A DNA stretch of 64,000 nt from Cruorifilaria tuberocauda (GCA_013365365.1 JABVXU010000047.1:62001-126000), one strand, 5' to 3'. Counted from the first letter of the stretch, positions 11,901-26,172 are shown. Translations and numbers: made by a program. Notes: generated from the sequence alone by a model not told the origin.

Positions 11901-14900
11901 TTCATGAAGTATTTCTGAACTAATAACCTATAAGATCAAGTTGATACCAGCGCTGTCCATTTAACGATTCCCAAATAAAAATTGTCATTCTAGCATATGA
12001 CATACGTATCTGAAACCCGAGATCCATCATTGATCCGAACAAAGTCTGTGAACCCGCCAAACGAGCATTGCGATTAAGAAATGTTATTCCATCAAATACA
12101 ACTGCATGAAAATGATATCATTAGGATAAATTCTTTTCTTTTTATTAAAGCAATTTTAACGTATCTTTTAGCTTAAATAACTGCATTTGATATGAAATAA
12201 TTGGTGACTTAAATTTAAAAAGTGCACTCACGACGCTGGCTGCAAATAAGAGGGCCAATAAAAACATTTATTGAAGATGTAGCTGTTGTACCTCCAAGGT
12301 ACAAATTCATCACTGGTAGTAACTGTATATGCGAATTATAACCTTCATCAACACCATCTTTACCACTATCACAATTACACATTCTGAAATGCACATTTTC
12401 GTTGACGATGCTAGTTGCATACTTCAGGAATAATTCTAATTCATCATCTATATAACATTTTATTTCGTTAATGAAAATAATATATTTGAGCAAATAGTAA
12501 AACCTATTGTGTGTACAGGATGAATTAGCGGCACATGGGCACATCTTTGAATAAGGTGGTGCATCACCCCACTGCATCGCATGTTGACCGTTTCGTGTAC
12601 TGTACCAGGATGATGGCCTTCGTTCGACACCGTAACTCATCAATTTCGCACCTCCTTGACATTCGTAACGCATGTACTGGAAGTGTAGCATCTGTCTAAG
12701 TGAAATCATCCAATGGCATCCACTGAATTTAGATGTTGCGTAAATTCGAAAAAAAAATGAATGAATCACTTATCATGAAACAAAATAGATATGAATACCT
12801 GCGCACAATTTTCGAATCCTTCGATAAAACGACCTAATTGATCGGTGGTAATACCATAATCAAGTAATCTCTTAACGGAACCTGGTTCATGATCTCCATT
12901 AATTACTATATTACTACTTCCGAACTGATGGAATATTTTTGTAGTAATTCTTATGTCATCGTAATCCTTGAAATTTCGTTCACACTGCACAGTAAGCGGC
13001 TCCAGTGGATTTCCACCATCCAGATCAATTGTAACATTCTTAATTTTGATGTGCGGATTCTTCAGAAAGAATTCTTCGCAGGAATGATACTTTCTTGCTG
13101 AATTATTATCATTATAACTTTCATTCTTTGAAAATTTATAAAATCAGTATTGATAAAAGTGACTTATCTCATTTCTACGAATATTATAAAGAAAATGATA
13201 AAATTGTCAGTTGTACACATGGTTGCAACTAATTCATCATCAAATAATAGCTATTCCAAATTTTCAATCATATTATATCAATTATTTCACAATGAAGACA
13301 ATATATAACTCACTTGCATGGCACGTCTTTCCATAGTAACTATCACGACAGTTACAGTCGAAATCATTCAGAGATATCTGTTCACAAATGGCATGATTCT
13401 CGCAAGGATTCGGAAGACATCTGAAAAAAAATTTGATTTTATTCTTGTAAGCTTTTTACAACATTATTAATCTTCAATCCATTGATCATACGTTAAATTA
13501 TTTTCCGATCATTATCTTTAGTAAACTTAATAAAATTTTGAGCTTGAAATGTATCTTTTAAAGTTATATTTTGTGACATAAATGTTCGGAATTTTAAACA
13601 AAGTATTAAGTAATATTAGTATATTTATGTTATACTAGTATATGATGTGTATTAATTAATATCAGTATCTTATTCGCAATAAAAAATACATTTTAGGAAA
13701 TTGATATGTAGAAGTAAGACTACCTTTCTTGAAAATGACATGCATTCAATGTAGCATTACGGATCAAGTTTGATAACTTAAAAGCTACAGTAGCCGATCG
13801 ATAACATCCAACTGCTGATAAGTGAAAATGGGTAAGTTGTTTAGCTAAATTTCGTATCGCATTTTCTTCTGACCAAAGTACTGTATAGCTGTCAACATCA
13901 ACATGCAGTCGAGCTCCCCAAATCATCAATGATAGAGAGTGCCAACTTCTATCATTCACTAATTTGCCTGTATTTGCGGATATTATCGAGATATTTAAAA
14001 TTTTTCTTACCATAAAAAATCTAGTGAAGAGGGAAAATTAAAATATTGATGGTGACTTGATTTTTGTAGAAAATAATTAATAATACATACGCAATCGTTG
14101 TTAATTGAAAGAAAGAAATCTAAGAAGTTTAATTTTAAGTCCAAACCTGACTGTGGCAGCTGCTCGACTTTAGACATATTCGCAAATAGTGTCAAAACCA
14201 GCAAGCCCTTCCTGTCGAGTGCTATTTGCGCAAGTGATTTGTTATTCGCATCAGTTAATAACAATATAGAACTTGGCTGAGGTAGAATACGAAATTCGAT
14301 CGAAAATGGTAGAAATGAAAATGGTATTGACACATAGCCTCCGGTCATTATGGTTATCGGTTGTGATTTTGGCATCTATGAAGAAATTGTAAGTATTCTG
14401 AATTTCACAATTTATGCTTTTTTAATATTTCTCTCAAAAAAGGCTCTTTTTTTAATTCAATATTTTTCTTCTACAGATGAAACCATTAATATAAGTTAAA
14501 AAAGATTTCTTCCATGTCACTTTTAAGTTCTCAGTAGCTAATTTTATCTTCAATGTAGCTTTTTAAAATATAAAATGAAATAAATTTGGAACTTGGCAGT
14601 CTTTGCGTAGTGATCTGGGTATTTTAGCCAAAAGGTCAATATTGTTGAGCATGACCCGAGCAAAACATCCGTGATAGCTCGTCTCAATGCCGATATCCAT
14701 ATCATCTACTGGTCGTCCACCAACATGAATCTTTGTATCGAAATCCAACTTTCTGTACAGACCGGACGGAACAGTAGTATTCATAATTATACCGTCCACA
14801 TATAATTTTACGGAATCAAATTGATGTATCCAGCGGAATTCATGCCATTCGCCATCGTTCAGTGCTGTTCCTCCAGAAATTGTTTTTTGAGTAAGTGAGC

Positions 14901-17553
14901 CTAAAATTTTCTTGAAAATTATCTGTGGTGCAATTATACTGGTACACTCCCTTCCAGAAAGACAAATTTAAACTTTACTAATTAATCAATGAATAGAATA
15001 TAACTAACCAAAATCAAAAATTACAAAAATTTTGCCATGAACAATTTGAGCGATTAGTAAATCGCCTTGTTTGGCCATCGAAAATATAAATATCCCATTT
15101 TCGAATGTACGAAACATTACAATTAGATGATTTTCATATGTCGAAACAATACCAGCCATACGTGTATCAACAGAATACATATTATCATTGAAATATAATA
15201 TCGGTGTAGCTAAAAACATTCTTTATGAACTATTTTATCTATCAAATTCATCCGTTGCTCGTTAAATTACCCTTATAATTTTTCATCGGTTTACTTAAAA
15301 ATATCTTTTCAGCTACTACTATCACACTTCCTTCTATCTCTCATGATTATGCAATTACATCAGATTTTCTTGATAACTTTGAAGTATTATTTAAACACCA
15401 CTTTTTTCTTTTTTGAAATACTTAATACTTACAGTATTTGCAGGAAGCAATTACTACAGTAGGAATAATACCAGCATCGGAACTATACACTGGCACAACA
15501 TATATTCGTTTTGTAAGCACATCCAATGTTTGCCATTCAGAAGCGGAAGCAGACATTGACGAGTATAAAATCTTAATATCAGATTAATAATGAAATATGA
15601 ATCATATTTCTCAACAAGAGTTGGTAAGATTAATATATTTTGAATGTTAAGAATTAATACATTCGACAAGTTTTACTTTTATACTGCAAATTATTTTGGT
15701 ATTATCAAAAACCCAAAATAATCTTGTAACATAAAAGTTTTAAACAATCAAATATATCTTTGTATTCTTATTGTCCATGTCATTAGAAATCTCGTATTTT
15801 TAGTCAAGTGATAGGTTGTGCTTTGTATATTTTCATGATATACAGTTCTAAGGAATGCCAATGGTTTATATCTGATTACCTTATTTTTACCGTCACTTTC
15901 ATCTACCAAATGACCTTGTGACCTTTTTTTATCGTTAACATTACGTAAAAATGACTAGTTATCTAATGACTGTAAACAATGCTCCCCAGGATCGCCTAAC
16001 TCGAAAACTTAATGCTCTGAAACGAAGGGTCTTACTGTCTATCTACACTTGCCAAAAAACCCGAAGAAATTTTATAATATAAAATCACTCACATGATTAT
16101 TTTTGTACTATTGATACTTATACTAAACAAATTGTTAACTTGTAAAACATTTATAATTAAATCATCATTGTAACCATAAAGTATATGTTATAGAAATCCT
16201 TTATATTAAATATTAAATCTTTTTCCCACCGCTTTCTCGTTAAAGAATATGATCGTTGCTTAACAACCATTGGATTATCCATAGTATATCTGAGTGATAT
16301 ACCATGGATTTTACCTCTCTATATCAGCATAATTATTATCGGCCTATCTATTGTATGATTAGACAGTATATAGTGTTAATGTTACACAGTCAGTCTTACT
16401 ATTGACTAAGAAGCAGTCTCATTAACGACCAAAAAAAAAACGAATCTCACGTTGTTCTCAAATGAAGCATCTCCGAAGCCAAACTTCTAAAGCATTTCTT
16501 ATCCGAATACGGAAATTTTCTATTGACAATTGTCATTACATCAATCTTGCACAAAGCCTGTGAAATAACAGTCTAGTAAATCCGGAAAACTTTCATGACA
16601 ACACTTCTCTGAAGTATTGATTCAGTAAACTGTCACAACTTTTCCCGAGGTGAACGGTAAAGAACAACGAAAAGTATGATTATTCCTTTTATTGTTAATT
16701 CTTAAGAATTGTCAGGAATGAATAAAACTGCCCATCAAATACAAAGTGTTCAGTATTATGTCAGATAACGCTTTCTTTCAAAAAGAATCCCACAGAAAAG
16801 ATTCGTGATATCACACTGATTGCATTGATTATATGGAAATTTCCTATTATTTGAAACTTTTTTCATTAAAACTAAATTAGAATTTGATATATGATTTGAT
16901 ACAGTGTTATCTGTTCTTAAAAAGTTGACAGTAGTAAATAACTTTTAAATATAGAAATAAAAGTTGAATTTTTAAAAGAGATGTTGCCAACTTTCAAACA
17001 TACCAAAGGTGATCCATCGGGGGCGCGTAACTGGATCTTGGCAGTATGATCATCACTGAGTTCGATATATACATAGAATAATGATAATGGAGCCAAAATG
17101 GTAATCCTTTGAATGATATGTAGGAAGCCAAGATCGGTGCTTAACGCAGAAAAACTTTGTTCTCCGCAACTTAAGCTATCCACCAAAGTTAAATTTGTTA
17201 CTGAGAAAATAATCTGTCATTTAATTTATATAAAAAAAGAACAGATGTACCACTCTTGGAGTGATTACCAAAAATGGATGAAATTTATTGCCAAATCGAT
17301 ATTCATTGAGTCAGTATTTGATTTAATTAGATTTTTCAAATTTTTGAAAATTTTCTTAAGCTGTACCAAACGTTTGATCTGTGAAGAAATCTCGGATAAG
17401 GACTTGCATCTATCAGAAATGGAAAAGCTGAAAATATGATGAGACGACGAAAAAACAAAAATATATTAATGATATTTTACCTGAAAGAAACGAGAAAGCA
17501 GGTAAGGATAAGATAAGAAAAAGTGGCAAATGATAGTAGGATTGTTGTCGCAT
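8911..17553 (-). CDS. CASPR / neurexin-IV-like transmembrane adhesion receptor
   Basis: Single-pass adhesion receptor of the contactin-associated protein family (C. elegans relatives: ITX-1 and NLR-1). Exons, 5' to 3': 17481-17553, 17004-17200, 15433-15571, 15009-15209, 14593-14900, 14147-14375, 13724-13967, 13314-13420, 12799-13097, 12504-12691, 12232-12383, 11928-12101, 11523-11717, 11334-11449, 10951-11083, 10634-10783, 10150-10280, 9834-9915, 9619-9739, 9263-9363, 8911-9092. Summed length 3522 nt with every phase consistent: 1173 aa. Order: signal peptide 1-24; diverged discoidin-like segment 25-140; LamG1 to 306; LamG2 to 463; EGF 464-499 (six Cys); fibrinogen-like 500-712; LamG3 to 872; EGF 879-917; LamG4 to 1080; membrane segment 1114-1135; 38-aa tail with a juxtamembrane VYKTNEE (protein 4.1-binding-like) and C-terminal EYYC, a possible PDZ ligand. 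The fibrinogen-like block keeps the CASPR pattern QWGDAPP...CPCAANSSC...CNC. An ATG 69 nt further upstream is also in frame. Confidence 0.9.
15572..17003 (-). other. Large intron 2 of the CASPR-like gene
   Basis: A 1.4 kb intron between the second and third coding exons, which join in phase 0. It contains an imperfect inverted repeat at 16277-16309 (see findings). No further exon was recognised. Confidence 0.6.
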
Positions 17554-19857
17554 TGAACTATTCAAACTTTTCAAAAAATGATTGCACGAAATGATGATGA
17601 CCAGTAACCAATGGAGAATCATTGCTGATTAGCAATACTACACAGCTGGTTATGTTTTACTATACAGTTAATGCACATCATTGATAATCAAACTGAAGTG
17701 TGCCCTGCGTAAAATGGCTTGATGAAATATGACCATAGACAGCTGTTTGCTCTAACGGAGGCAACAATGCATAGTGAGAAACTGTTTTGGATGGATAACG
17801 ACCTAGGAACCTTACTCTTCAATATCTCCGTCCTTTTCATAAATAGCTTACTAAAAATCTGCAACTAGCAGAGTTAAACTAGCAATAAAGCAGCTGCAAT
17901 AACAAGCCAATATATTTCCCTTGGCTCTCTTCGCCATTTCTGCTCCTGTTGCTAATGCTGTTGCTATTGCTATTGCTACTTTCATTCTTTTTTGAATGAT
18001 AAACTTGATGCTATATAAGGCTGCAAGGCTACCAATAAAAATCCATAGGAAGAAATTCACTCACAACAACAATCCATTGTCTAGCTTAAGTAACGTTTCG
18101 TTTTAGTCTTTCAGCTTTTGGCAAAGAAAAAATCGAATATGACCAATGGTCAAAGCTCCAAGCAATTCATTTGATAGATGGTGCACTCAACAGAAGACAT
18201 AAAAGCATCATCTATTTTAGCATCCATACCCATATGACCATCAGCAATACACCTCGTCCCTCAACTGCTGTTATGATTGGATTTTTTGACCACTTGCTGG
18301 AAAAAAGGAACAAATCAAATTTTTGGACAATTTGAAGTAAAAAATTATAGATAATGAGAATGAGTGAAAAGCAGAAGGAAAATGGGAAAGACGAAGCAAC
18401 AAATGCGCTATCCATCATTTTCATTAATTGTTTTTTCTGAAAAAATTGCAGGAAATGAATTTAAAAATTCGTGCTATAAGGATTACAGTAAATAACTAAA
18501 TAATAAATTTCTATACTTCAAGTATAAGTAAAGCGAAAAATCTACAGGTATTCGCGTCTTGAGTTCATCTTATTTACGTCCATTCAGACGGCTAAGTTGA
18601 TTGATGCATTGGAAAAGCATCATCAGTCAGCAATAGTTCACTTTTATCATTAATCATCATTTGTCTTTTCCAACAGTGTCTAACATTTCTTCCCCTTTAT
18701 GTATCATTATTTTGAAGATATCCTTCCTCTTTCATGCTAAAAAAGAAAACTGCAGTTAAGTTGTGTTGTAATTGGAAATTCATCGCGATATCTATAGGTT
18801 CCACTTTTTTTTTGAAGTATAAATTATGTTGAAATAAAAGAAATATTTTCTAAATACTGCGCAATGATTATCATAGTTTATTGAAATATTGAATAAATTT
18901 GAAATCTTAAAATTATGTCAAGTCATTTATTGGGCAGCAAATAATTTTAAAAATGCACTGGAACTAGTTTACAGATACGACTTTACCAGTCAGTGTTTTA
19001 CAGTAATTAGCTTATGAGGTTTCTTTCATTGATAAATCAGAGAATTGATAAGATTGCTTCAAACAATGATATCAGTTATATTTAACCCCATCAGATATCA
19101 ACCGATTCGAATCATTTGATAATTTCAAACGTATACATTATATTTAATGCAAGACAACTTCAATTTAAATAGTGCATTTATATTTGCCACAGTATAGTGA
19201 AAATGTTTCATATCATAGTGAATTACTGTGCTTATCCGTTAAACGACGAATTGATGTTGAAAAGAAGTGTTAAAGTGATGTATGGGAAGTGCCATATTAA
19301 AACCCGAGATTTAAATTCTTCTCAACAATTTATCACTTATTATAAGATTAAGCAAATTCAATGTTGTCTTTAGTTAATAGACATCATCATAAAATTCGTC
19401 TTATAGAATTTATCATATTTCATCACTTATCCATCACCACTCAAATTCAACTCACTCAAAAGGGTAAATGTTAAACCTAACGATGATGAAATTATGTGTT
19501 AGGGAAGCTCTGCATAGATATGCTCGGTTAAAGCATATCGCATGCTCTCAAATCGTTATCATTTCTCTTCATTATTTCATAATTATCCTTAAGGTACGAC
19601 GGAAAGTTAATTAACCATCGTCTTAACCACAGTTTCACCATCATCTTGAAGGGATGATGGGGGACTTACTTTTCACACAATTCACATTTAAATTGTTTCA
19701 ATTAAGTCATATATCCTATGACCCTTATTCTTTATGCTCACCACTGTACAATTAATTCCCTGCTCCATCATTTTATGATGGGCGGTATCTTACCAAAAAT
19801 TACTCAAATCACTCTTAAGTAAAATCACCCTTTGACTGGTTGCTGTAATCACATCCT
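17554..19857. other. Spacer between unc-44 and the CASPR-like gene
   Basis: 2.3 kb between two genes in the same (minus) orientation. It presumably contains the unc-44 3' end and the promoter of the CASPR-like gene. The only ORFs are short and compositionally poor. Two small hairpins with a shared CCATCAT/ATGATGG stem lie at 19638-19660 and 19765-19781. I found no exon that would extend UNC-44, but short tail exons cannot be excluded. Confidence 0.5.
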
Positions 19858-22800
19858 TTACTGAATGAAGATATTATGTTGGTTCGTTCTAAACCCAAAA
19901 AAAACCAAGAAAACCGTAATTATTACTTCAGGATAACGACGTCTGTCATCAGCGATCTCTGGCGAAGTGGTTGATATAGTAGTTACTGAGGGTCCAGAAA
20001 TATGTGATACAGGCGTCCCTTCTAAATCATCTGGCTTTTCAGCTCGATTCATTTCCCGTACAACATCATCACGCCCAATCCGCTGTAAAGCTGATTGCAA
20101 AGCAGCAGCTGAAATTTTAGGGAAGGATTTCAAAAACTACGATGGAATACAATTTCATTATTCCAAACAAAACTTTTAATTATAAGCAAGTTATTTCTGC
20201 TAATACTTCATACTGCTAGAGCAAAAACTTACGCGTAGCTTGTTCTTTCTTTAAAAACATCCAAATGCGCAGAATAGTGATTGCTTCAAGGCCAACCAGT
20301 TGATGTCGAATTTGTCGTATATCAATATCAGGAACTTCTAGCGCTCGAGCTAATCGATGCCAATCAGCACCAATTAATCGTGCGACATGTGGCAATGACA
20401 AGTCATTAGACTCGGCAGTTCCATGGAAAACTCCACTGTATTTCTCCATCAAAGGAGCTTCCAAAGAGAGCGGTTTTTTGGGAACAACTGGCTCCTGAAA
20501 AATTAATTGCAAGAGAAAAGATAACAATACGAAGAACACCGCAAAAAGTGCAATTTTATGCATACTACTTTTAAGTTATTGTAAATACATGCACATATTA
20601 AAATCTACAATTAGGTTCTTTACTGAAACAATCTCTACCACTTCTTCATTATATTGAAAATAGTTTCATCACATATTTACATTACACATATTCTTTTATA
20701 ACATTTATAATATAATATTACCGGCCCGGTGTACTCTGGAAGAGTGATTGCAAGAGTACACAACGGCATCTGAGGAGGCAAATTTTCGGCTCGCATTTTT
20801 GGCTCCTTCATAAATGCTATTCGACCATCAGCAGCAGCTTCACTATCGGTGTGAGCACGTGTCTTAAATTTAAGTAGACGGTCAATGCAAGAATTAAAGA
20901 AATCGAAAATTACGTTGCAAATTCAAAATTAAGAACAAATGCTTGATAAAAAGTATAGTAAATACAAAACTTCTAATTCATCGCAAATACGACATTTGCT
21001 AGAATCTATATTTAAATATAAAATATTTAAATTCACCCATATATGCATAACATAGAGGTCTGTGATACCTTTATCATGAAAGCAAGACGATTTTCTTGGA
21101 ATGGCAAAAAATAAAGTGAAAGCTGATCGCCACTTTTGGTTATTGGAAGAATATTTCCGGAGAATTCCAAAAATTGATGTCGCCCGCTCAAAACTTCGAC
21201 ATCTTTCGATTTGGCAATTTCAATAAAATGCTCTTGTTTTTCCAAAGTTTTATCTTCCCGATCATCAGTCATACAAAACAATCTAAAATCCCAAGCATTA
21301 TCAAACAACATCATTTCTGCACATCAATTAACTTTTGAAAAAAATAACAGGTTAATTATAAATTATCGATAGACAAATTATAACCAACCTCAACTGCCCC
21401 TCAGTAGGAAAAGTTCGTCGAGCAAAAACAAGAAATTTAGCCATATAAGGGACTGCAATTGCTTCATTATAAATTTCTTGTGCCATTCGTGCCGCATCAC
21501 GTGGAGTTTGACAATCCATCAACCAAAACCGAGCGGAAACCGTAGTTGTGAATGAAACGTCTTCCCCTAAATTAACAAAAAAATAAGATAATATCAGAAA
21601 ATTAAGTTAAACTGAGGGAACTAATCGGAAATAATTCTCTTTTTCAATTTCAACGATCTCATCAGGAAATAATTTTTTAATTTCAACAAAACAAACGAGT
21701 GAAAAGACAAAAGGCTGTTTAATAGCTAACCAGTAAATGTTAACTGTGTAGTTCCAGTAATATCCTCCCATTGAGCAGGAGAAGATCCTCCAGTTATGCT
21801 ACAAAGTAAACGAAGCGTTGGTGGTTCCTGTCCTGGTTGACCACTAGAATTTACAAAACGATTTCAAATATTGAAATATATGGGTATGTAAAAGTTAGGG
21901 TTGTAATTCAGAGTTATTTCCCAGCTACCAAAGATAACAATTGCAGTGAAGAAATACCTATATTGCGTTAACATTCCTTTATTTGAGCTTTGTGGCAATG
22001 GTATGCACAGCGTTATGGGCTTATGGAATTTACGACGACGTGGTTCAACAGTTACAATTGGAGATACTGCAACTCTGTTTCCGTGTAAACGCGTGACTAT
22101 CTCTTGTGAAACTGGCTGAGCTTGTACAGATACTTTGATCGTCTTGGTCAAGGAACCATCCGGAAATATAGCCTAGAAGATGATTCGTAAATATCCCCTC
22201 CATTGTGAAAGCCGAAAAACTTATCGTGAATAAACAAAATCATATTATTTTGTTACATTCACTACAGCATATATGTATAACCATTAACATGCAGCATTAA
22301 AGCAGTTTCAAAATAAATGCCTAAGAACAACCTGTACACGAGGAACAACTGAAGAAAGTATTACACCGCCTTCTGGACCAACACAGTGCACTTCTTGTCG
22401 TACACGGGTAACGACTGCAAAATACATTGGGAAATCGTTGGTGAGAATTCGCGTAATTCGTGACGTATGTAAATCATCAAGCTGCGATAACTCTTCTGCG
22501 TCAAATGACTCATTTAGTACCTGAAAAAAAGATCAACTTTCTCATATTCATAAATAAACATTGTTGTAATTCAACATAGTTTAAAAAAGAAATTGGTTGC
22601 GCAAACCTCTTGCACAGCGTCTTCAGTTGCTTCGAGTTGATGCTCTTTCCAGTGTTGTCCATCATCGGAGCGCAAAATAACAATTTCTCGCTCTCTCCCA
22701 CGAAGTGATGCAAAATGTGGCACTTCCAATATTACGGGACCCAAGAATTTTGCTCCATGTGGTGCCATCTCAAGTATACGCGAAGCAAGTGCTTCACCTT

Positions 22801-25800
22801 CACTTAACGGTGGTGGATGTGCTAACTTATCCTATAAATAGAGCATGAGACAAAATTCTCTAAAATTAAATCTAGTTAATGATTTTGGAAGCAAAATTAA
22901 AAAGTTACCTTGCGAAGATATCTGCATGTGATGCGTGTAGGCTGTGGTGCTTTTCTTGGCGGTATAATGATTCTGACACCAGAATGCCGGCAACCGCGCA
23001 TTGCTCCTCCACGCGCGTCCACCATAAACGAAATCAAAAAACTGAAAAAATGACTATCTTAATGATAAAACGAAGAATAAGTGCATATAAGCCGCAAGTT
23101 AGTGCTGCCATTCTTTCAGTTCTAGAAGCACGAAGTTTATGACACCATCGGCGAACTTTTATTATCTAAAACAAAGAATAGGTGTGCTCAAGGCATTCAG
23201 TTAAAGCAACAAAAGCGGAGCAAACAACATTTCAAGGGAAGTAACAAATGCATATAAATTAAGCCCATTTCGTGTATAATTTAAATTCCACAGACTTTCG
23301 CAAAGTTCGCGAATATGAATACAAATATGAAGTTTGAAAATCTCTTAAAATAAAAATTACGCAGGACAAATTAAAGAGTTTCAATAAATGACAAGCAGTG
23401 AGAAAAGTAGGAAGCACGCTTAATTCAAGTATTAGAGAATAAATCGCAGTCAGCATGCCAATTTGAGAGGTAGGAGAATCTGAATATGGAGGTTTTAAAA
23501 CAAATAAGGGAAATGTTTCGCCGACGGACTTTCAACCTCCAGAAATGAACGATAGTAATTTATATTGCTAATCAAAGCTCGTTAAGAGAGAACGTACAAT
23601 ATTCTTCAACATCTACTTGAAAAACTGACAACTCCCCCCTTCCGGTAGAATAAAAAAAAACAGAATAACAGGAAAAAAAAACAGCCGTACGGTATAGCGC
23701 CAAAACTACGTATAATTAGTATTAAAAACTCACGTTTTGTGGAGAAGTTTGCTGAAATAATAAATTATAGATTCGATAATATTAGTTCTACAGACCGCAT
23801 GTCATCAAAAAGAGAGAATATCCTGTGATGATGAGAATCAGAAGATAGATTTTCCGAAGAAAAATAAACCGCTGTGGTATTTATTATGCCCTTAAGCAAA
23901 TAACTTTCACTGCAAGTATTCAACAAACAATAATTCCAGTTATATTCAACGAACGATAATATCAATTACCTAGGCTGCACGGAGGTTTTCGTTATTGCGA
24001 CATTATCAGTAAGTGAGGCATCCAAGGAGGGGTCAACCATCGCTGTAGTAACGGGTTCGTGCTAAAAAGAATGGTTGTTACACAAGCAAAAACTTATTAG
24101 GGATAAACTATCTATCTCATGAGTCATATAACATAAAATGAAGGCCCCATATGTTTGCATCAACTAAAGACATTCAAAACTGGAATTGGGTATGGCTGTC
24201 TTTAGTTTCGTTTAATCTATTTATGTTCATAAACAGAGAATAATTTTTTGCTTGATATTAATCAAATGATAATACATAAAACGCATTACTTGTGCTTTGC
24301 GAATTAAAGCAACCAGATCTCCATCCGTGCCTTCCACTTCTGGACTTCGTGATAACATCTGAAATGAACGAAATAATCGATAAACTACATTGCTACCACT
24401 AATCACTAAAAAATCTGGATTTTTATAAGTCATTTTAAAACCCTTCCTGTAATGGGACGAATTGCTCTCTCCTTCTAGCATACTTAAAATTATGGATAAC
24501 ATCACTGCAGACCATGAAAACCTTACAAATCAGCGAAATTAACAAAACTATGGCGTTTTGAAAAAGTGTTTTATATTTGCAACACAGAGAGTAACCAAAA
24601 CAAATAACTCTCGCAATATACAAAAAAAATACCGGTTCTGTAGCATGAATCAAATGCACACCAGTTGAGTCGTGCAAACCCTTTGTAAGGCTTTCTGAGA
24701 AATCATGGGCATGAGCATTGGCTGTGATCTGATTATCTTCACCTGTAACAAACCTTCAACGTATGCACTTGAGCTACTTTACCATTCATTAGAGTGATTT
24801 GAGTTTTTTCTGCAATATATCATCATAAATTTCTCGATGCCGACTATGCCGAGATCATATCTCGATAACAAAAGCTATTCTAGTTATCTGACAGCACATC
24901 ACGCAGGAATATGAATTCATAAACAGCAAAAAAATTATGAAGTTATTCCAATTCACTGATAAAACGCGATGACAGTTTTTGAGAACTAAATAAGCTAAAG
25001 ACAGACAGCAGTTGTGTCTTTTATTTAGAATAAATGAAGAGGGAAAACACTCCCGGGCACAGTTTCAACAGTCATTCAACTCATATTCAGCAGCTTTTCT
25101 GTGAACTGACCTAACCTAAGCAAGAATGGAGCGCATGAGATGTGGTACAAAAGCAGAGAAGGCAGAAGAAAGAGGCAAAAGGAGCTATGTGAACACACCG
25201 AATGAAAGCAGTGGCATTGATATTGCTATATCACCTTTCAGAATTTCCTGTTTCAACGCAAAGAAAATTTGGAGAGATATAAATTTAGAGCCATTAATTT
25301 CAGCAGAGTGGAAGGAATGAAAATCCGAGAGACATTAGAAATTCTGAACGGATAAAAAATTATCAATTGCTGCTAAAAAACGAAGGTGGATCAAAAATCC
25401 ATCAAATGTGAAATTATATAACCGCTATTCCCATGAAAATTCAAGAAAGCAATCTCTGATACTCCATGGTAAATTGTAAAATACGTTACTGTTGTATAAT
25501 AAGAAAGGCTTAACTAAACCAAAATGGTATAGAGTCGAACCGACTGAAAAGGAATAATTACCTCTGCATACAAAATCAATCTGCAAAACAGCCACTTCAG
25601 CAGCATTGTGTTCACGGGGCTGTATGCAGATGCAATAGATCTATGTAATATATAAAAATCATTTAGGAACCTCATGGAAGTATTGGTAATTAAAGAGTAA
25701 ATGAACACTATCACCACTACTCTTACCATCAACAACACCGCAAACCATATTAATCAGCCACAAGTGCAAAAACGAACAGGTTATATCCCACTCAATTCGC

Positions 25801-26138
25801 GTATTAATAACTATTATTTCTGAATTGTAAAAACCGTCAAATATTTGGAGAAACCTGTGAGGTATGATATTTCTATATTAATTCAAAATCAAAAAATACA
25901 AATCGAAAACAGAAAAAAAGAAGTATTAAAATGCGAAAAGGAAGAAATGTAAAATCATACGTGATAGATAAATCAGAGTAGCTCCAGGTGAAGGATAAGG
26001 GCTTGAAGTGTGATTGGGAAAGAAGCTCAGGTCATGGTCATCTGATGTTGACAAGCGCAACGGCGAATGTGTCAGGGCACGAAGATGTGACGCGTCTTCC
26101 TCCAACATATTCGGTGCTGAATCGACGTACAAACGCTC

Positions 26139-26172
<34 letters not shown>

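Noticed and set aside
12215..12769. Long single ORF of 184 codons on the minus strand
   Set aside because: It reads through two introns of the CASPR-like gene. The fibrinogen-like domain aligns only when 12384-12503 is removed and the exon starts at 12691.
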